Counted from the first letter of the stretch, positions 1 through 8,560 are shown. The stretch: DNA of 64,000 nt from Catonella morbi ATCC 51271 (GCF_000160035.2 NZ_KI535370.1:307717-371716), one strand, 5' to 3'. Made by a program: numbers and translations. Notes: a model not told the origin generated them from the letters alone.

Positions 1-136
1 TGCTTATCCATTGTTGTATGGAGGAGAGACTGATTCCCAATCTGACAGCAGCATGTCGGAGTGATTCTTTACCTTCTAATATCAGATATACTGTCTGTAA
101 TTTCTCTGAATGTGATATCTTGCTTTTAGACATAAA

Positions 137-197
137 ATGCTCCCTTCCAGGCAGTAAGAGATTTTATTTTTTCTCTTGTCTACCTAGAAGGGAGCAT
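137..197. other. Long imperfect intergenic hairpin
   Basis: An 11-bp perfect arm (ATGCTCCCTTC at 137-147) pairs with its complement at 187-197. Inside it AGG (149-151) pairs with CCT (183-185), and AAGAGA (156-161) pairs with TCTCTT (172-177) around a T-rich loop. No protein family is recognisable in 1-430. The hairpin could be the terminator or leader of a gene left of the window, or a small repeat. Its role is not determinable here. Confidence 0.5.
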
Positions 198-321
198 ATC
201 AGCCCTATCCAATATTTCACAACTCTAAGTCCCCGAACCCACCCTCGCTTCTTAGTCAATGTATGGTTTAAATTATAAACATAATTAAATTATACGCTTG
301 TACTCCATAATGGTCATAACA

Positions 322-428
322 ATAAGGTTGGGGACTCGAACCCCGGCCTACCTTAAGCCAGCCACCTGTAATGAGCAAAGCTCAGAATTTTACATTCGCC
401 CTAATCTGCTACCAACTAAGTATGATTT
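322..428 (-). other. Degenerate tRNA-like segment
   Basis: On the minus strand, immediately after the stop of the 430-888 gene, there is a D-arm-like TTAGTTGGTAGCA. About 75 bases later comes a convincing T-arm, GGGG-TTCGAGT-CCCC (330-344). The acceptor strands do not pair and no clean anticodon arm can be drawn, so this is not an intact tRNA. It may be a decayed tRNA or an attachment-site-like remnant, or a chance match. The rest of 1-430 shows only the hairpin at 137-197. Confidence 0.25.
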
Positions 429-429
429 A

Positions 430-888
430 TTAATCTTCTATAAGCTCTGTGCTCCAATTAGTTGCCTGAAGGCTATTGTCAAGCAGTCTGATTTCTTTTG
501 AAAGCTTGTCAACTTCTTTTTGAAGTTCAGTTACCTTAAGAGTTGCCACTATCTTAATTTCAGTTCCTCTTGCCCTGCCTGTTATGCTGCTTGCTTCATA
601 CACAAAATCTCTGTAAGCTGAGGCTTTTAAAATAAGTGCATCCTTTTTGGCTATGACCTCTGTTATGGTCATATTTCCTATTTTAGTCTCATTATTGGTT
701 TTATTTATTCTTGCTGCAAGGTATTCAAACCTTTCTATACAGCTATTTAACTCTTTTATGAGTGCTTTAGGATTTTCAGCAGGTTCTTCACCTTCCTGTA
801 CCTGAGCATTATTTCTTATCCTTGCTCTTAATCTTTCTATATTATTTACCAAATCTGCTCTTTCCTGTAATGCTTCTGCAAGTTTCAT
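430..888 (-). CDS. DIP1984 (DUF6847) family protein
   Basis: This 152-residue protein has the family's characteristic opening (MKLAEALQERADLVNNIERL) and the early QEGEEP and RINKTN motifs. Those features are what I recognise as the DIP1984/DUF6847 family, sometimes annotated as septicolysin-like. It is predicted to be almost entirely alpha-helical and charged, with coiled-coil character near residues 5-60 and 115-145. No signal peptide or membrane segment is visible, so it is probably cytosolic. The biochemical role of the family is unknown to me. The ATG follows an AGGTA-type ribosome site. It is a single gene, 81 bases after the iron transporter ATPase on the same strand, so read-through is possible but not shown. 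Confidence 0.8.
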   Translation of the reverse strand: MKLAEALQERADLVNNIERLRARIRNNAQVQEGEEPAENPKALIKELNSCIERFEYLAARINKTNNETKIGNMTITEVIAKKDALILKASAYRDFVYEASSITGRARGTEIKIVATLKVTELQKEVDKLSKEIRLLDNSLQATNWSTELIED

Positions 889-969
889 ATCTTACCTCCG
901 TTTCAAATACAAAAATCATTTACAATGCATAATATACTGTTTTCGTGATAAAAATAAGGCAAAATCCAA

Positions 970-1785
970 CTATTTATCAGTAATAATAAAACTCTTTTTG
1001 TACTTTCCTATCGGTACAACCATAGGTGCATTTGAAGTAGGATCTGTTACAACTTCACTGTCAAGTCCGTAGACATCCTTTATGAGTTTTTCGTTTATTA
1101 CCTCCTCAGGAATCCCTTCGGCATATAAATTACCTGATTTAAGTGCAAATATATAATCTGCATACCTGACCGAGAGATTGATATCATGCAGTACCATTAT
1201 TATAGTTGTCTTTTTGGTTCTGTTCAGTTCACCGAGTAAATCAAGAATTTCCACCTGATAAGCTATATCAAGAAAGGTTGTAGGTTCATCTAAAAACAAA
1301 ATTTCTGTCTGCTGAGCAAGAGCAAGCGCTATCCAGACTCTTTGCCGCTGTCCGCCTGAAAGTTCATCTACCGCCCTGTCACGAAGCTCTGTTATACCCA
1401 TTATTTCCATAGCCTCTTCTATTGCCTTAAAATCCTTTGTATCCATCCCCCTAAACACCTTGCGATACGGGAAGCGACCTCTGCTTATAAGGTCATATAC
1501 AGTTATTCCTTCAGGAACCAAAGGTGACTGCGGCATAAGACTGATTATTTTTGCCACTTCTTTAGGGGCATACTCCGATATCGGTTTATTGTCCAAATAA
1601 ATATCTCCCGACATCACCTTATTTAACCTGCAAAATGTTTTAAGAAGAGTAGATTTACCACAGCCGTTTGAACCTATAATTACAGAAATTTTCCCTTCCG
1701 GTATAATTAAATTAAGTCCTTTTATAATCGCATTTCCGTCATAGCCTGCTACCAGATTTTTAGCTTCTAATATATGTTTTCCCAT
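970..1785 (-). CDS. Iron-siderophore ABC transporter ATPase (FepC/FecE type)
   Basis: This 271-residue cytosolic ATPase energises uptake of ferric siderophore (or haem/cobalamin-like) complexes. Walker A is GSNGCGKST near residue 38, the signature is LSGGQRQRV near 142, and Walker B is ILFLDEPTT near 163, followed by the switch His in VLHD. Length is typical of FecE/FhuC proteins. The start overlaps the stop of the upstream permease by one base (TAATG), so translation is coupled. It is the last gene of a four-gene operon: lipoprotein, two permeases, ATPase. The substrate is inferred from the permease family and the Fur-like box upstream, and a cobalamin or haem substrate cannot be excluded. 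Confidence 0.93.
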   Translation of the reverse strand: MGKHILEAKNLVAGYDGNAIIKGLNLIIPEGKISVIIGSNGCGKSTLLKTFCRLNKVMSGDIYLDNKPISEYAPKEVAKIISLMPQSPLVPEGITVYDLISRGRFPYRKVFRGMDTKDFKAIEEAMEIMGITELRDRAVDELSGGQRQRVWIALALAQQTEILFLDEPTTFLDIAYQVEILDLLGELNRTKKTTIIMVLHDINLSVRYADYIFALKSGNLYAEGIPEEVINEKLIKDVYGLDSEVVTDPTSNAPMVVPIGKYKKSFIITDK

Positions 1786-2804
1786 TAATTCACACCTCTT
1801 CTATTCATTCGGATAAGCAAATAAAGCATATATGGTGCTCCTAATATGCCGGTAACCACACCTACAGGATAATGTACCGGAAAAGCGTGAAAGGCCACTA
1901 AATCTGCTCCTAAAGTAAGTACAGTTCCAACAAAACCTGCCGGTATAAGACAAGATTTTCCTTTACCTGCCAGGCTTGAGGCTATAGGTCCCGACAAAAA
2001 TGCCACAGATGCTATAGGCCCTGTAACTGAGGTTGCAAAAGAAACAAGAATAACAGCACCAATTATCATAACCGAATAGGTAAATCCGGTATTTAAACCT
2101 AGTGCAACCGCAAAATTATCGCCTAAAGGAATAATCTCCATATGTCTTGTAAGAGATACCAATATAAGTGTTATTACTCCGACTACTATAATAAGTGCCG
2201 GTACATCTTCCATCTGTACTCCGTTAAGACTTCCACTCAGCCACTGCATAGTTGTACCTACGTCATACTCTGCTGCCTTTGCCAAAAGATATGAAGTAAC
2301 AGCCCTTAACAAAGCAGAAATTCCTATACCTATAAGAATCATTCTTCCATAGGTGAAATGTCCCTTAATCACTGATAATCTATATATTACTAAGGCAGTA
2401 ATTATACCAAAAATCATAGCCAATACAGAAACTATGCTTCCTCTAAATCCCATAACTAATATAAAAAATACTGCCGCAGTACTTGTTCCTGCCGATATTC
2501 CGATTACGTCGGGAGAAGCAAGCGGATTATGCAAAAGAGTCTGAAATACATATCCTGCCATACCGAATGCAAACCCTGAAAATACTGCTCCCATCATTCT
2601 GGGAAGTCTTACATTATTTACCGCATAAGATACACCATCTATTGTCTCACCAAACAAAACCTTAATAACATCTCCGATAGGATAAGACACACTGCCAAAG
2701 CAAAGTTCACAGGCAATCAGTATCAATGCAAGTACAAAAAGGAAGAATACAACCAGCCTCCATCTCAGGATTCTTTTCTTAAATCCATAGTTCAACTCTG
2801 TCAT
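1785..2804 (-). CDS. FecCD-family iron-siderophore permease
   Basis: This 339-residue polytopic membrane protein has about nine to ten hydrophobic segments and the FecCD hallmark NVRLPRMMGAVFSGFAFGMAG followed by NPLASPDVIGISAGTS. It forms one half of the heterodimeric channel with the neighbouring permease. Its ATG overlaps the upstream permease stop by four bases and its stop overlaps the ATPase start, so the subunits are translated in a chain. The length is normal for the family. Likely an FepG/FhuG-like subunit. Confidence 0.93.
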   Translation of the reverse strand: MTELNYGFKKRILRWRLVVFFLFVLALILIACELCFGSVSYPIGDVIKVLFGETIDGVSYAVNNVRLPRMMGAVFSGFAFGMAGYVFQTLLHNPLASPDVIGISAGTSTAAVFFILVMGFRGSIVSVLAMIFGIITALVIYRLSVIKGHFTYGRMILIGIGISALLRAVTSYLLAKAAEYDVGTTMQWLSGSLNGVQMEDVPALIIVVGVITLILVSLTRHMEIIPLGDNFAVALGLNTGFTYSVMIIGAVILVSFATSVTGPIASVAFLSGPIASSLAGKGKSCLIPAGFVGTVLTLGADLVAFHAFPVHYPVGVVTGILGAPYMLYLLIRMNRRGVN

Positions 2805-3799
2805 AGACTTTTTACTCTCCCTTTCCTGATTGCAAATATAAATATAGGTGCACCTAATACCGCAGTAACTATTCCTACTTCAGTTTCTCCGGGAGAACCT
2901 ATAATTCTTCCAAGTATATCCGACAAGAGCAACAGTATACCTGAACCTATGAAAGAAAGCGGTAACATTTTACTCATCTCACTTCCGAAAACTAACCTGA
3001 CTATATGAGGAATTATAAGCCCTATAAAGCCTATCGGACCTGCAAGTGCCGTGGCAGCGCCACATAACAATACTGAAGCAAGTGCTCCTACAGACCTGGT
3101 AAGCACCACATTAGTACCTAATGCTGTAGCGGCCTCATCACCTAAAGCAAGATTATTTAAATATCCTGAAATTAACATAGAAATTATAAAGCCTAATATC
3201 ATAAACGGACTTATAAGAGCTATATTCTCCCAAGTAGCACTTCCTATACTTCCCACCTGCCAGAATCTGAAAGCTTCCATTACCCTATTATTGGGAAGCA
3301 TAATTGTGCTTACCAAAGATCCCAGTACTATACTTACTGCCGAGCCTGAAAGTGCTAATTTAAGAGGTGTAGCCCCATCTTTTCCCATACTTGCAACGCT
3401 GTATACAAATACTGCCGTAAGTCCTGCTCCTATTATAGCCAGCCATATGTACTGGTAAGCTGCTGTAATATTAAAAAAAGCAATACCGGCAACCACAAAC
3501 AGCGATGCGCCGGTATTTACCCCAAGTATACTCGGATCTGCGATAGGGTTTCTTGTTATACTCTGCATCAGTGCTCCCGATATGCCAAGAGCTCCCCCCG
3601 CCAGTATTCCAAATACAGTTCTCGGAATTCTTTGTAATATTATTGTCGCTTCAATGCTATCCAAATCATTTCCAAATATTACTTCCATAACCTTTGAAAA
3701 TGCTATTCTCTTCACTCCCAATGAAACAGAAAACATTGCTATAACAGAAAGCAGGGCTAAGCATAGGATTATAACAAGTACAAACTTTTTCTTTCCCAT
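2801..3799 (-). CDS. FecCD-family iron-siderophore permease
   Basis: This 332-residue integral membrane protein is the second FecCD half-channel. It carries the family motif IPRTVFGILAGGALGISGALMQ, then NPIADPSILGVNTGAS, and the C-terminal LLSDILGRIIGSPGETEVGIVTAVLGAPIFI. About ten transmembrane segments are expected. It begins 25 bases after the binding-lipoprotein gene and overlaps the next permease. It is probably the FepD/FhuB-like subunit that docks the lipoprotein and the ATPase. Confidence 0.93.
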   Translation of the reverse strand: MGKKKFVLVIILCLALLSVIAMFSVSLGVKRIAFSKVMEVIFGNDLDSIEATIILQRIPRTVFGILAGGALGISGALMQSITRNPIADPSILGVNTGASLFVVAGIAFFNITAAYQYIWLAIIGAGLTAVFVYSVASMGKDGATPLKLALSGSAVSIVLGSLVSTIMLPNNRVMEAFRFWQVGSIGSATWENIALISPFMILGFIISMLISGYLNNLALGDEAATALGTNVVLTRSVGALASVLLCGAATALAGPIGFIGLIIPHIVRLVFGSEMSKMLPLSFIGSGILLLLSDILGRIIGSPGETEVGIVTAVLGAPIFIFAIRKGRVKSL

Positions 3800-3824
3800 A
3801 TTTACCCTGCCCTTTAATTCATAT

Positions 3825-4958
3825 TTACTTAACTACTGCATTAATAGCATCAAGATAATTTACTAACTCTGCCTTTATAGAAAGTACGGAAGGATTGCAG
3901 GCTGCTGCAAGATTACCGTTGTTGTCAAGCACCACTACTCTGCCTTCCTTAACAGCAGGCACTTTGGAAAAAATAGCATCTTTCTTTAGGGCTGCTATTG
4001 TCTTGTCATCCCCGTATGTAATAATAATATCGGTATCGCTTAAACTTTCAACTGCGAGTTCTGCTGAAATCTGCACATAAAAAGCATTCTTATCCTGTGC
4101 TTGTGCTTCTATTTTTTCAGGGAAGGTAAAGCCCAAATCCGTAAGATAAGCACCGCGAGGATCTGCCGTCCTATATACGGAAAAATTGCTAAGATCAGCT
4201 GCATTTATATAACACAGGGCAACGCTTTTTCCCGACAGATTAGGATATTTGGCTAAAGTTTCCTTTATAAAATTATCCGTATCAGCTACAAGCTTCTCTC
4301 CTTCAGTCTTCATTCCAAGAGCTTCAGCCGCCTCTACAGTCTGCTCTCTCCAAGTGGTTTTCCAAGCTGTCTCCTTAAAAGGAAGAGTCGGAGCTATCTC
4401 TGAAAGACGTTTATAAGCTTTCTCATCCATTCCGGAATAAGGTGCAACAATAATATCAGGCTTTGTTCCGGCTATGGCCTCATAATCATATCCCTCAAGA
4501 TCATTAAATACATTTGGATTCTCGGTTCCAAGTTCTTTAAATTTAGCTTCCGTCCAAGGGAGAAGTCCCTTATCTGTCACAGGTCCCCAGTTTGCTCTGG
4601 CAGTCCCCACCGGAACTATGCCAAGTGCTAAAACCGCATCTGCATTATTCCAATCTAATGTGACCACCTTTTCAGGTTTGGCATTGATAATTGTCTCCCC
4701 ATAGGCATGCTTCATTGTAATAGGGAAAGTTGCTGTTTGGGCAGTACCGATTGAAGACCCCTGCGATACATTACTGCCTGCTGATGAAGCGGAAGATGTT
4801 GCTTTATCTGATGATGCACTCTTAGATGTACTTGTTACACTTCCACTCTTTAGAGAACCGGAATTTTCTACCTTTCCTGTCTTTGTACCACAACCTGTAA
4901 CTACTGCTACTGCAAGCAGTGTTGAAACTACCGCACTAAATAAGTGTTTAACTCTCAT
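3825..4958 (-). CDS. Iron-siderophore-binding lipoprotein
   Basis: This 377-residue exported protein has a lipoprotein signal (residues 1-23, lipobox VTGC), then a Ser/Thr/Lys-rich linker to about residue 75, then a FhuD/FepB-type periplasmic-binding fold. The fold shows the motifs KPEKVVTLDWNNADAVLALGI and KPDIIVAPYSG. It should be anchored on the outer face of the membrane and deliver the ferric complex to the two FecCD permeases. The start follows an AAAGGA ribosome site. As the first gene of the operon it sits behind a Fur-like palindrome at 5019-5045, which suggests iron repression. The exact siderophore is unknown. Confidence 0.92.
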   Translation of the reverse strand: MRVKHLFSAVVSTLLAVAVVTGCGTKTGKVENSGSLKSGSVTSTSKSASSDKATSSASSAGSNVSQGSSIGTAQTATFPITMKHAYGETIINAKPEKVVTLDWNNADAVLALGIVPVGTARANWGPVTDKGLLPWTEAKFKELGTENPNVFNDLEGYDYEAIAGTKPDIIVAPYSGMDEKAYKRLSEIAPTLPFKETAWKTTWREQTVEAAEALGMKTEGEKLVADTDNFIKETLAKYPNLSGKSVALCYINAADLSNFSVYRTADPRGAYLTDLGFTFPEKIEAQAQDKNAFYVQISAELAVESLSDTDIIITYGDDKTIAALKKDAIFSKVPAVKEGRVVVLDNNGNLAAACNPSVLSIKAELVNYLDAINAVVK

Positions 4959-5018
4959 AATTATCCTTTCAAGTTTATATTATATTTTGCTGACTGCAGA
5001 CTAAATATAACAGATATC

Positions 5019-5045
5019 GCAAATAATTATCAATATCATTAATCA
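5019..5045 (-). promoter_or_regulatory. Candidate Fur box of the iron operon
   Basis: On the minus strand, overlapping TGATAWT-type half sites (TGATATTGATAATTA and TGATAATTATTTGCG) each match about 11 of 14 defined positions of the Fur 7-1-7 consensus. They lie 60-90 bases before the lipoprotein start. The region is AT-rich, so chance similarity is possible. Confidence 0.4.
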
Positions 5046-5211
5046 ACAAACTTTTACTTATAACATTTTATCTTTAGTGCATTTTAATTATGTTTAATTT
5101 CCACTAATTATACATATTAGACATACTAAAGAATACATTGTTCGTAATCAGGTATATTTATATACTATAATTTTTTATATCTAATCCATATATTTTTAAT
5201 TATTCTTTTAC

Positions 5212-5254
5212 TTAACAAATCAACAAAAGAGTGTTATACTAGGTAATATTACCT
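5212..5254 (+). promoter_or_regulatory. Sigma-A promoter with 14-bp palindrome at the start site
   Basis: TTAACA (5212-5217), a 17-base spacer and TATACT (5235-5240) with an extended TGN form a near-consensus promoter for the EAL-HDOD gene. Directly behind it, over the expected start site, lies the perfect palindrome AGGTAATATTACCT (5241-5254), a likely repressor site. A second possible promoter lies upstream (TTGTTC 5138-5143, 17 bases, TATACT 5161-5166). Confidence 0.6.
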
Positions 5255-5300
5255 GAATATTTAACATATTTATAGATTTTTTTAAGAAAGGGATGCCTAT

Positions 5301-6509
5301 ATGTATATTGCAAGACAGCCCATATTTGACAAAACTAAGGATGTATATGGCTATGAACTGCTTTTTAGACATAGCAATACTTCCGCAACCTATACCGGGA
5401 CAAGTGCAGAAAGCTCAACAGCAGTTGTACTTGGCGGACTTTTTGAGTTAGGTGTGGACAAAATAGTCGGAAATAAAAAAGCTTTTGTAAATTTCAATTA
5501 TAATTCTTTGTTGTCCAATTCCATAGAACTTGTGGATCCTTCTACACTTATTATAGAAGTATTGGAAGATGTTGAAGTGGATAATCGTCTGATGCGCCGC
5601 CTCGAAAGCTTACGCAAAGAAGGATATCGTATTGCGCTTGATGATTTTGTCCATAGTGTCAAGGATTATAAAATGGTGCCTGTAGCTGATATTATCAAGT
5701 TTGATCTTATTGCTACTCCGTTAAAAACCATACAAGATGAGGTAATCGAAGCATTAAACCGCAGAAAAATACTTCTTGCTGAAAAGGTAGAAACCGAAGA
5801 AGAGTTTCTGGAAGCACGTAAAATGGGCTTTCATTTATTCCAGGGATATTTTTTCAGCAAACCTGTAATTGTTGCGGGACTAAAGGGTAAAAAGCCTGAT
5901 ATAACCATATATAGAAGGTTGCTAAATGAGCTCCATGCTGAAGATCCATCCTTCCACATACTTTCTGAAATTCTTGAAACAGATGTTTCGGTGGCCTACA
6001 GACTTGTAAATGTAGTGAGTAAGAAAGGTGGGCATGATATACAAAAAGGCCTTAAATCTGCCCTTATTAAAATGGGACTTACTGACTTTGAGCGTTGGGT
6101 GCATATTATGATGTTGCAGGATCTCTCTGTAAATAAGCCTCATGAGCTAATAAGAACATCTCTTATACGTTCTAAATTTGGAGAGCTTGTTGCTTTGAAC
6201 TGCGGCAGTTTGTATCAAAGAGCCTCCGAAGTATCACTTATGTGTCTTTTCAGCGTACTTGATGCCATGTTGGATCTTACTATGGATGAAGCTATGACTG
6301 ATTTATCAATAAGTGATGATATTAAAAGTGCTCTAATAGAAAGAAAAGGTCCGCTAGAGCCTGTACTAAAGCTTGCTGAAGCCTACGAAAGAGGCGAGTG
6401 GGAAGAAATCGATAAATTATCAAAACAGCTAAACATTGATTGTAACCGCCTTGTTAACTGGTATATGGACTCTATTAACTGGGCAGAAAACATAATGAAG
6501 AATTCTTAA
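5301..6509 (+). CDS. EAL-HDOD domain signalling protein (YuxH-like)
   Basis: This 402-residue soluble protein has an N-terminal EAL-type domain (about residues 1-200) and a C-terminal HDOD domain (about 205-395). EAL landmarks are present but altered. YELLFR stands where ELLxR is usual, EVLE in place of EITE, and DDFV lacks the following Gly, while AEKVE and QGYFFSKP are retained. Proteins of this arrangement usually act as c-di-GMP or nucleotide-responsive scaffolds. Catalysis is uncertain because of these substitutions. It is monocistronic, preceded by a GAAAGGG ribosome site and a promoter with an operator-like palindrome, and ended by a bidirectional terminator. Confidence 0.88.
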   Translation: MYIARQPIFDKTKDVYGYELLFRHSNTSATYTGTSAESSTAVVLGGLFELGVDKIVGNKKAFVNFNYNSLLSNSIELVDPSTLIIEVLEDVEVDNRLMRRLESLRKEGYRIALDDFVHSVKDYKMVPVADIIKFDLIATPLKTIQDEVIEALNRRKILLAEKVETEEEFLEARKMGFHLFQGYFFSKPVIVAGLKGKKPDITIYRRLLNELHAEDPSFHILSEILETDVSVAYRLVNVVSKKGGHDIQKGLKSALIKMGLTDFERWVHIMMLQDLSVNKPHELIRTSLIRSKFGELVALNCGSLYQRASEVSLMCLFSVLDAMLDLTMDEAMTDLSISDDIKSALIERKGPLEPVLKLAEAYERGEWEEIDKLSKQLNIDCNRLVNWYMDSINWAENIMKNS

Positions 6510-6527
6510 ATTAACTAAGTAAAATAT

Positions 6528-6561
6528 AAGCAGGAAAGAATTTTAATTTTCTCTCCTGCTT
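6528..6561. terminator. Bidirectional terminator
   Basis: AAGCAGGA (6528-6535) pairs with TCCTGCTT (6554-6561) over an A/T-rich loop. T-rich tracts follow on both strands. It separates the convergent EAL-HDOD gene and the peroxiredoxin gene. Confidence 0.75.
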
Positions 6562-6574
6562 ACTTTATTCTTTA

Positions 6575-7027
6575 TTATATCTCACTGAGCATATTTTCAG
6601 GATCTTTCTCAGCCTTTACTTTATCATTAGCTCTAATTATAATTCCTTCTTCATCTATAAGGTATGTTGTTCTCACAACTCCCATATACTCTCTGCCTGC
6701 CATCTTCTTTTTATGCCATACATCATAAGCATTTATTGCGGCAAGCTCGGTATCGGAAAGAATAGTGAAGCCAAGTCCGTTCTTTTCTTCAAATTTTTTA
6801 TGTGAAGCCACGCTGTCCTTGCTTATTCCGATAATCTCCACTCCTTTTTCCACAAAAAGCGGATACCTCTCTGAAAATCCACAAGCCTGTTTGGTACAAC
6901 CCGGAGTACTGTCCTTTGGATAAAAATAAAGAATCAGCTTCTTTCCCTTATACTCTGAAAGCGAATGCATATTGCCGTTTTGATCCGGCAGGTTAAAATC
7001 AGGTGCCTTTGTTCCTACTTCTAACAT
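6575..7027 (-). CDS. bcp: Thiol peroxidase, peroxiredoxin Q/BCP type
   Basis: This 150-residue cytosolic thioredoxin-fold peroxidase reduces hydrogen peroxide and organic peroxides using a thiol donor. The peroxidatic Cys lies in STPGCTKQACGF near residue 45. A second Cys five residues later fits the atypical two-Cys BCP mechanism. The start at 7027 (MLEVGTKAPDF) is preferred over an in-frame ATG 21 bases upstream, because a GGAGG site lies just before it and because BCP proteins begin this way. The short BFD-like gene lies 23 bases upstream on the same strand, so the two probably form an oxidative-stress/iron pair. Confidence 0.93.
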   Translation of the reverse strand: MLEVGTKAPDFNLPDQNGNMHSLSEYKGKKLILYFYPKDSTPGCTKQACGFSERYPLFVEKGVEIIGISKDSVASHKKFEEKNGLGFTILSDTELAAINAYDVWHKKKMAGREYMGVVRTTYLIDEEGIIIRANDKVKAEKDPENMLSEI

Positions 7028-7050
7028 AATCCCTCCTACCACATACAAAT

Positions 7051-7245
7051 CTACATATTATCTTCAGGAAACATAACTAAATCCCTTACAAAAACCTCAA
7101 TAAACTCTCTGCAGCCACCACAGCCTGTGCTGCAGCCTGTGATTTCCGATACTTCTTCAAAGGTTTTAGCCCCGGAGTTTACCGCATCTATTATCTGTCC
7201 GTAAGTTACATTTTCGCAATTACAGGCAATCTTATCTCTTTTCAT
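7051..7245 (-). CDS. BFD-like [2Fe-2S]-binding protein
   Basis: This is a 64-residue small cytosolic protein. Four Cys ligands are seen as CNC near residue 8 and GCSTGCGGC near residue 39, the pattern of the bacterioferritin-associated-ferredoxin-like [2Fe-2S] domain. Stand-alone versions occur widely in Firmicutes, with roles in iron mobilisation or electron transfer inferred from homologues. The start at 7245 (MKRDKIACNC) is chosen because AAGGAAAG precedes it with good spacing. An upstream in-frame ATG would add eleven basic residues and lacks a site. It is probably co-transcribed with the peroxiredoxin that follows. Confidence 0.85.
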   Translation of the reverse strand: MKRDKIACNCENVTYGQIIDAVNSGAKTFEEVSEITGCSTGCGGCREFIEVFVRDLVMFPEDNM

Positions 7246-7372
7246 ATACTTTCCTTTCTTAATGACTAATTTTTTCAATAATATTTCTTCCTTAGTCTAT
7301 AGCTTAATTGGGATATTTGCAAGTGGTAAACTAAAATTTATCTCAAATTATTCACGAAATATCTTGTGAAAA

Positions 7373-7405
7373 ATCGTAATCAAGCCATAGGCTAGCAATT
7401 ACGAT
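7373..7405 (-). terminator. Terminator of the AraC gene
   Basis: ATCGTAAT (7373-7380) pairs with ATTACGAT (7398-7405), with an inner AGCC/GGCT stem. The minus strand continues into a T-tract. It lies about 60 bases after the AraC-family stop. Confidence 0.65.
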
Positions 7406-7462
7406 ATTTTGCAGATATTTGGCAATATCACCTTTTAAATACTTTATCGGCATTTACCCATA

Positions 7463-8452
7463 TCATTCCCCCGTCAGATTCGAAATATTCTTCACTGAGG
7501 CAGCATATTCCATAGGCGACATATTTTCAAGCTTCCTAAATGCCTTTGAAAAATAGGAAAGTGAGCCATATGACAGAAAAATTGATATTTCAGTAAAACT
7601 CATATTTCCTTCTCTTATAATAGTCTTTGCCCTGCCTAACTTAAGCTTGTTAAAATAATCTATGGCCCCGCAGCCCTTAGCCTTATAAAATAAGTTGTGC
7701 AAATATGACTTGCTCATACCGAATTTGGAGCAGATTTCTCCTATAGAAAGCCTGTCACAGATATGAAACTCCATATATCTGATTACTTCAACAAGAAGTT
7801 TCTCCTTATCCATTCCTTTCATTCCCACAGACAGATTAAAATAATTTAAGCTTTTCTTAGAAATATTATCCTCTGTAGACAGGCTTGAAAGTTCAATTTC
7901 TTCCTCTTTATCTTTTGTATTGTTTACTTCCGTCCCCCCTACTTCGATATGATTTTGTAAATTTAATATAAGAAAATACTCTAATATACTTTGCAATATC
8001 TGTTCTTCTCCGATTTTTAAATCCGGCTTTAGTAGAACCTGCTCGACAGAAGGAATATTAAGCGGTGTTTTTAATATATTTTTAGCCTGATTAATATAAG
8101 AAGAAAGTACTACTTTTTCATCCTTATTAAGGGCATACTTTTTCCCTTCAAATAACTTTATTAATTCTGATTTACTCTTAAAGGAAGCTACCACTAAGTT
8201 AGGCGATGCCTTACCAACTGACTTCAGGGCATGGAATTCATTAGGCTTATGAAATATTATTTCTCCCTGTTTTACCGTCAGCCATTTATCTCCCGCATAT
8301 ACATCTACTGCACCCTTGTCTACATATAAAAATTCCCAGAAATCATGAAACTCTCCTGAAAATACAAAATCCTTCATATATTCAAAGTAATGAATGGTGA
8401 TAATTGAATCAATCTCAATAACCTTTCTAAGTTTTGTTGCAACATAAGCCAT
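7463..8452 (-). CDS. AraC-family transcriptional regulator with cupin sensor
   Basis: This 329-residue DNA-binding regulator has an N-terminal AraC-type cupin (about residues 15-110; FHDFWEFLYVDKGAV, GEIIFHKPNEFHAL), a variable middle, and a C-terminal double helix-turn-helix (about 225-320; FGMSKSYLHNLFYKAKG, EISIFLSYGSLSYFSKAFRKLENMSPMEY). It is divergent from the glycosidase and sugar-importer genes at 8692-13837, and is therefore their probable sugar-responsive activator. GGAGG precedes the ATG. The shared intergenic region carries mirrored -10 boxes without good -35 elements, which fits activator-dependent promoters. Confidence 0.9.
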   Translation of the reverse strand: MAYVATKLRKVIEIDSIITIHYFEYMKDFVFSGEFHDFWEFLYVDKGAVDVYAGDKWLTVKQGEIIFHKPNEFHALKSVGKASPNLVVASFKSKSELIKLFEGKKYALNKDEKVVLSSYINQAKNILKTPLNIPSVEQVLLKPDLKIGEEQILQSILEYFLILNLQNHIEVGGTEVNNTKDKEEEIELSSLSTEDNISKKSLNYFNLSVGMKGMDKEKLLVEVIRYMEFHICDRLSIGEICSKFGMSKSYLHNLFYKAKGCGAIDYFNKLKLGRAKTIIREGNMSFTEISIFLSYGSLSYFSKAFRKLENMSPMEYAASVKNISNLTGE

Positions 8453-8560
8453 ATTCTACCTCCATCACAATAAATGTACCATTTCTCTGTCATTCGTCAA
8501 CAAAAACTACAATATTTTTTGTATATAAGCTTTTAATTTATATATTTTCACCCATTTGTG

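Noticed and set aside
18-278. 86-residue plus-strand open frame at the left edge
   Set aside because: No ribosome site, no recognisable family, and it runs across the large hairpin at 137-197.
6575-7048. Upstream in-frame start for the peroxiredoxin
   Set aside because: The ATG at 7027 has GGAGG and matches the family N-terminus; the extension has no site.
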